From Nocardia altamirensis NBRC 108246 (GTDB taxonomy: Bacteria; Actinomycetota; Actinomycetes; Mycobacteriales; Mycobacteriaceae): DNA of 34,019 nucleotides. The position numbers and the translations under genes were made by a program. The notes beneath the pieces are model-generated. The model had not been told where the DNA came from and searched no databases. It saw nothing but the letters and a program-made list of their open reading frames with translations. The stretch is taken from positions 1-34,019 of the forward strand of contig NZ_BDAY01000109.1 in NCBI RefSeq assembly GCF_001612685.1, given 5' to 3'. Position 1 is the stretch's first letter, and each line of letters opens with the position of its first letter. Shown in pieces: positions 30,356-34,019 of this stretch.

Positions 30356-32152
30356 ATGCGGTCTACGCTACTTTCTCGGCGCGATCTCGAATTCCTGCTG
30401 TACGAATGGCTGGACGTCGAGGGACTCACCAAACGCGATCGGTACGCCGATCATTCGCGCGAGACGTTCGACGCCATCCTCGAGCTCAGCGCGGACCTGG
30501 CGACCAAATACTTTGCGCCGCACAACAAGTTGAACGACGCGAACGAGCCGACGTTCGACGGCGAGCGCGTCACCATCATTCCGGAGGTCGGCGTCGCACT
30601 CGACGCCTTCGCCAAGGCCGGGTTGCCCGCCGCGGCAATGGATTACGAGCTCGGCGGCGCACAGCTGCCGGTGACCGTCGCGCAGGCCGCCTACGCCTGG
30701 TTCCAGGCCGCCAACCCCGGCACCGCAGGCTACTCGTTCCTCACCGTCGCCAACGCGAATCTCCTGCTCGCCCATACCGGCCCCGAGCTCACCGAGCGGT
30801 TCGTCCTGCCGATGCTCGACGGGCGCTTCTTCGGCACCATGTGCCTGTCCGAGCCGCAGGCGGGTTCCTCGCTCGCCGACATCGTCACCAAGGCCGAACC
30901 GCAGGACGACGGCACCTACCGGCTCTTCGGCACCAAAATGTGGATCTCCGGCGGCGACCACGAGCTCGGCGAGAACATCGTGCACCTGGTGCTGGCGAAG
31001 ATCCCCGGCGGTCCGGCGGGCACGAAGGGCATTTCGCTGTTCGTGGTGCCCCGCTTCCTGGTCGGCGAGGACGGCGCGCTCGGCGAACGCAACGATGTCG
31101 CACTCGCCGGGCTCAACCACAAGATGGGCTTCCGCGGCACCGTGAACACGGTGCTCAACTTCGGCGAGGGCCGCTGGACGCCGAACGGCGCGGCCGGTGC
31201 CGTCGGCTATCTGGTCGGCGAACCGCATCGCGGGCTCAGCTACATGTTCCACATGATGAACGAGGCGCGCATCGGCGTCGGCCTGGTCGCGACGGCGCTC
31301 GGCTACACCGGATACCTCGAGTCCCTCGACTACGCGCGCACCCGCGCTCAGGGTCGCGCGAAGCTGCCAGCGGACCCGACCGCCCCGCAGCGCCCGATCA
31401 TCGAGCACGCCGACGTCAAGCGCATGCTGCTGGCCCAGAAGTCGTACGCGGAAGGTGCACTGGCACTGGTGCTCTACTGCGCCAAGCTGGTCGACGAACA
31501 GCGGACCGCCGACAACGCGGACGACACGAAGTCGCTCACGCTGTTGCTCGACATCCTGACCCCGATCGCCAAAAGCTGGCCGTCGCAATGGTGTCTGGAG
31601 GCGAACAGCCTCGCCATCCAGGTGCTCGGCGGCTACGGCTACACCCGCGAGTACAACGTCGAACAGCACTACCGGGACAACCGCCTCAACCCGATCCACG
31701 AGGGCACCCACGGCATCCAGGGCCTTGATCTGCTCGGCCGCAAGGTAACCCAGCAGGGCGGTGCCGGCCTGATCGCGCTCGGCGCCAGGGTGCAGGCAAC
31801 GGTGGACGCGGCCCGCGCCGTCGGCGGCGAGGCGAGCGAGCTTGCCGCGCAGCTGGATTCGGCGTGGCAGCGGCTGGTGCAGGTGACCGCCGGACTGTTC
31901 GCTTCCGGCGATATCGCTGCGGCGCTGGCGAACAGCTCGGTCTACCTGGAGGTGTTCGGCCACACCGTGCTCGCCTGGATCTGGCTCGAGCAGCTGCTGG
32001 CCGCCGACGGGCACTCCGGCGACTTCTATGACGGCAAGCGGCACGCGGCGCGCTACTTCTTCCGGTTCGAGTTGCCCAAGACGGCACCGGGATTGGACCT
32101 GCTCGCCCGGCTCGACACCACTACGCTGGAGATGCGCGACGCCTGGTTCTGA
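30356..32152 (+). CDS. Acyl-CoA dehydrogenase, long FadE5/DmdC-like form
   Basis: A 598-aa flavoenzyme, longer than the usual 380-400 because of N- and C-terminal extra domains as in FadE5-type enzymes. Motifs: TMCLSEPQAGSSLADI (FAD and substrate), KMWISGGDHE, QVLGGYGYTREY and NPIHEGTHGIQGLDLLGRK, where Glu is the expected catalytic base. AAAGGA 6 bases before ATG 30356 fixes the start; an ATG 24 bases upstream (30332) lacks one. It introduces a trans-2 double bond into acyl-CoA in beta-oxidation, passing electrons to ETF. Chain length is unresolved; a DMSP-type methylthioacyl-CoA role is possible for relatives but unsupported by neighbours. Confidence 0.9.
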   Translation: MRSTLLSRRDLEFLLYEWLDVEGLTKRDRYADHSRETFDAILELSADLATKYFAPHNKLNDANEPTFDGERVTIIPEVGVALDAFAKAGLPAAAMDYELGGAQLPVTVAQAAYAWFQAANPGTAGYSFLTVANANLLLAHTGPELTERFVLPMLDGRFFGTMCLSEPQAGSSLADIVTKAEPQDDGTYRLFGTKMWISGGDHELGENIVHLVLAKIPGGPAGTKGISLFVVPRFLVGEDGALGERNDVALAGLNHKMGFRGTVNTVLNFGEGRWTPNGAAGAVGYLVGEPHRGLSYMFHMMNEARIGVGLVATALGYTGYLESLDYARTRAQGRAKLPADPTAPQRPIIEHADVKRMLLAQKSYAEGALALVLYCAKLVDEQRTADNADDTKSLTLLLDILTPIAKSWPSQWCLEANSLAIQVLGGYGYTREYNVEQHYRDNRLNPIHEGTHGIQGLDLLGRKVTQQGGAGLIALGARVQATVDAARAVGGEASELAAQLDSAWQRLVQVTAGLFASGDIAAALANSSVYLEVFGHTVLAWIWLEQLLAADGHSGDFYDGKRHAARYFFRFELPKTAPGLDLLARLDTTTLEMRDAWF

Positions 32153-32180
32153 CCGAGCCGCCGCCGGCAAACCCGGTTCG

Positions 32181-32210
32181 GTTCGGTACATGAGCCGAAC
32201 GATGTATCAT
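32181..32210 (+). promoter_or_regulatory. Promoter and operator of the QsdR-like TetR gene
   Basis: TATCAT (32205-32210) is a good -10, with TTCGGT (32182-32187) 17 bases before as a weak -35. GTTCGG and CCGAAC (32181-32186 and 32195-32200) form an inverted repeat over the -35 and spacer. Transcription would start at or just before ATG 32217, giving a leaderless mRNA. Confidence 0.45.
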
Positions 32211-32216
32211 TTTGCG

Positions 32217-32840
32217 ATGACCACCCCGAGCCAACGCACCACGCGCCCACCAGGACGACCGGCGTCGGCGACCAGGGAACAGGTCATCGAACTCGCGCGC
32301 CGGGCATTCCTGGCCGGTGAGCGGGTGGACATCCAAGCAATCGCCGCCGAGCTCGGACTGAGCCGCGCCTCGGTCTACCGCTGGTTCGGCTCCCGCGAGG
32401 GCGTGCTCGGCGCGGTGCTCGCCGGCGAATTTGCCGCGCTGCTCAGCAGGGCCGACGCCAGACGCCGCTCCATCGGCGCCCGGCGCATCCTCGACGTGCT
32501 GTACCGGGTGAATCGCTGGATGGTCGACAACGAGCCGTTCCGCCGCTACTTCGAGAACGAGCCGCTGGCCGGGCTGCGCATCCTCACCGCGAGCGACGGG
32601 CCGGTGCAGCCGCTGGTGGTCACGGCGGTGCGTGAGCTCATCGCTCGCGCCGAACGCGAAGACGCCTACATTCCGCCGGTCGAGGCGGGCCTGCTCGCCT
32701 ACACCCTGGTCCGGCTCGGCGAGGCCTTCCTCTACAACGACAACGTCGCAGGCATCCGCGGCGACGTCGACCGGCTGCACGAGGTGCAGGCCGCGCTACT
32801 CGGGATCCCCGAGACGGTCATCCGCGACGCGGACCGCTGA
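32217..32840 (+). CDS. TetR-family regulator, QsdR-like
   Basis: A 207-aa protein. After a Thr/Pro/Arg-rich arm (TTPSQRTTRPPGRPAS), the HTH is VDIQAIAAELGLSRASVYRW followed by FGSREGVL (residues about 35-62). The C-terminus (DVLYRVNRWMVDNEPFRRYF, then EPLAGLRILT) matches the QsdR subgroup, whose founding member controls a signal-lactone hydrolase in Rhodococcus; no such hydrolase is adjacent here. ATG 32217 is favoured by the promoter geometry; ATG 32190 and 32202 are in-frame but lie in the operator. It is 2 bases from the PLP enzyme gene, so they are co-transcribed. Confidence 0.8.
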   Translation: MTTPSQRTTRPPGRPASATREQVIELARRAFLAGERVDIQAIAAELGLSRASVYRWFGSREGVLGAVLAGEFAALLSRADARRRSIGARRILDVLYRVNRWMVDNEPFRRYFENEPLAGLRILTASDGPVQPLVVTAVRELIARAEREDAYIPPVEAGLLAYTLVRLGEAFLYNDNVAGIRGDVDRLHEVQAALLGIPETVIRDADR

Positions 32841-32842
32841 GC

Positions 32843-33823
32843 ATGTCGAAACCACTGCTGCACCAGCGCTTTCCTGCCCTCGTCGAGACGCTCGGGTTTC
32901 GGCGACTCGGGACCGCGCCGACACCGATTCACGCACTGGACGTCGGCACCGGAGTCCCGCTGTGGTGCAAGGACGACGGGACATACGGCGACGGCGGCTG
33001 GGGTGGCAACAAGATCCGCAAGCTGGAATGGCTGCTGCCCGAGGCACATCGGCGTGGCAAGCGGACCATTCTGACTGTCGGCGGCACCGGGACCAACTGG
33101 GGTCTGGCCACCGCACTGTACGGCCGCGACGAGGACATCGACACCGTCCTCGCGCTTATCGACCAGCCGCTGGACGACCATGTCCGCGAGCAGCTGAGCC
33201 GACTGGAGAACTCCGGCGCCACACTGTATTTCACGGGCACCAAGGCGCGCACCGTCCGCACCGTGCCCTGGCTGTTGCTGCGCCACCGCCTGCCGTACTT
33301 CCTGCCTGCGGGCGGCTCGTCACCGATCGGCGCGCTCGGCTACGTCGAAGCCGCGTACGAGCTCGCCGAGCAGGTCGCCGCCGGCGCCGTGCCCGAACCG
33401 AGTCACCTCGTCACCGCCGTCGGATCCGGTGGCACCGCAGCCGGTTTGGTCCTCGGCCTGCGGTTGGCCGGACTACGCACCAGGGTGGTCGGCGTCGTCG
33501 TCAACGACGCACTCCCCCTCGATGCGCCGCGTATCGTCCGCCTGGCCGACCGCACGCAACGGCTGCTGCGTTCGCGCGGTGCACGATTCGAGCCGGTCGA
33601 ACTGCGTCCGAGCGACCTGACGATCACCAAGGACTGGCTCGGCCCCGGCTACGGTCACTCGACCCCGGCCGCCCGCGAGGCCGAGGCCCTCGCCGCCGAG
33701 GACGGCCTCCGGCTCGAAACCGTCTACACCGCTAAGGCATTGGCCGCCCTGCTGCACCTCGACACCGCAGGCGAGTTCGGGGCGGGCCCGGTGCTGTTCC
33801 TCAACACCTACGGGCCTCGATAG
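32843..33823 (+). CDS. PLP-dependent enzyme of the ACC deaminase/D-cysteine desulfhydrase group
   Basis: A 326-aa fold-type II PLP enzyme. GGNKIRKLEWLL (Lys near residue 57) is the Schiff-base motif of the 1-aminocyclopropane-1-carboxylate deaminase/D-cysteine desulfhydrase family, VGGTGTNWG binds the substrate carboxylate, and GSGGTAAGL binds the phosphate. It lyses or deaminates a small amino acid; sulfur or D-amino acid metabolism is possible and the exact substrate is unresolved. It starts 2 bases after the TetR stop codon and is probably controlled with it. It ends in FLNTYGPR, a normal family terminus. Confidence 0.82.
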   Translation: MSKPLLHQRFPALVETLGFRRLGTAPTPIHALDVGTGVPLWCKDDGTYGDGGWGGNKIRKLEWLLPEAHRRGKRTILTVGGTGTNWGLATALYGRDEDIDTVLALIDQPLDDHVREQLSRLENSGATLYFTGTKARTVRTVPWLLLRHRLPYFLPAGGSSPIGALGYVEAAYELAEQVAAGAVPEPSHLVTAVGSGGTAAGLVLGLRLAGLRTRVVGVVVNDALPLDAPRIVRLADRTQRLLRSRGARFEPVELRPSDLTITKDWLGPGYGHSTPAAREAEALAAEDGLRLETVYTAKALAALLHLDTAGEFGAGPVLFLNTYGPR

Positions 33824-33926
33824 TCCCGCAGACCGCCGCATTCGAATCGGCATGATCGGAATCCGGTCCCTTGCCCAGCACTATCGAGCCTTGTGAACGG
33901 GCAGCGCATGGGCGAGGGTGTTAGCT

Positions 33927-34019
33927 GTGCACCTGCCCAGTTGGCTCGATGTCCTCGTCCTCGCGGCCACCGCGGTGGCGGCCTACCTCGGCTGGCGGCG
34001 GGGCGCGCTCACCGCGGTG
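33927..34019 (+). CDS. Membrane protein N-terminus, MarP/CvpA-like, partial
   Basis: Only 31 codons are inside the window. They read VHLPSWLDVLVLAATAVAAY followed by LGWRRGALTAV, the first transmembrane segment and GWRRGAL turn typical of CvpA-domain proteins such as the serine protease MarP of mycobacteria. GAGGG 8 bases upstream of GTG 33927 supports the start. The protease domain, if present, is beyond the right edge, so the call rests on the N-terminus alone. Confidence 0.55.
   Translation, partial: MHLPSWLDVLVLAATAVAAYLGWRRGALTAV

Noticed and set aside
30368..32191. Minus-strand open frame of 607 codons over the acyl-CoA dehydrogenase
   Set aside because: The dehydrogenase is intact on the plus strand; the minus frame has no domain.

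Overview
The window is high-GC actinobacterial DNA with strong GC3 bias, GTG starts, GTGA/ATGA gene overlaps and several probably leaderless genes. The gene content (CysD/CysNC, a KstR-like operator, a FAAL with an ACP, an OFA-type MFS carrier with its small partner, and a MarP-like N-terminus at the right edge) suggests a mycolic-acid-lineage actinomycete, most likely Nocardia or a close relative. This is inferred from composition and families; no database was searched. I see no tRNA, rRNA, CRISPR array, phage or transposase gene.

Layout. 1-1871 (-) is the 5' part of a large NTPase regulator. 1913-3388 (-) is a short 2-isopropylmalate synthase behind a leucine-codon leader peptide and a pseudoknot-capable leader. 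3563-5037 (+) is a GntR regulator overlapping a lone ABC ATPase. 5088-7032 holds a tiny protein, an SRPBCC protein, a divergent TetR and a HAD phosphatase. 7243-7917 is a PaaI-like thioesterase. 7918-8744 is mostly non-coding: two 46-bp direct repeats bracket two large hairpins and a 45-aa membrane peptide.

8745-15750 is a coherent sulfation locus. A leftward operon (DUF1214 protein, SDR, sulfotransferase) diverges from a rightward IclR-cysD-cysNC operon. CysD and CysNC make PAPS, the sulfate donor a sulfotransferase uses. A perfect KstR-type operator lies inside the leftward promoter, and a separate 17-bp palindrome lies next to it. 15861-17368 is an MFS carrier plus small subunit, closed by a strong bidirectional terminator. 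Then come an epoxide hydrolase (-), a LuxR-type NTPase regulator (+) and an LpqC-like lipoprotein esterase (-).

22461-23590 is a decayed pair: a TetR without its DNA-binding domain abutting a phosphotransferase with an internal deletion. 23647-27852 is the most novel-looking locus. A membrane-anchored HTH protein with an extracellular domain diverges from a tightly overlapping operon of fatty acyl-AMP ligase, ACP-GNAT fusion and a small secreted four-cysteine protein resembling tendamistat. 28032-33823 has an alpha-methylacyl-CoA racemase, a PAS/GAF-like protein, a long acyl-CoA dehydrogenase, and a QsdR-like TetR coupled to a PLP enzyme. The window ends inside a MarP-like gene.
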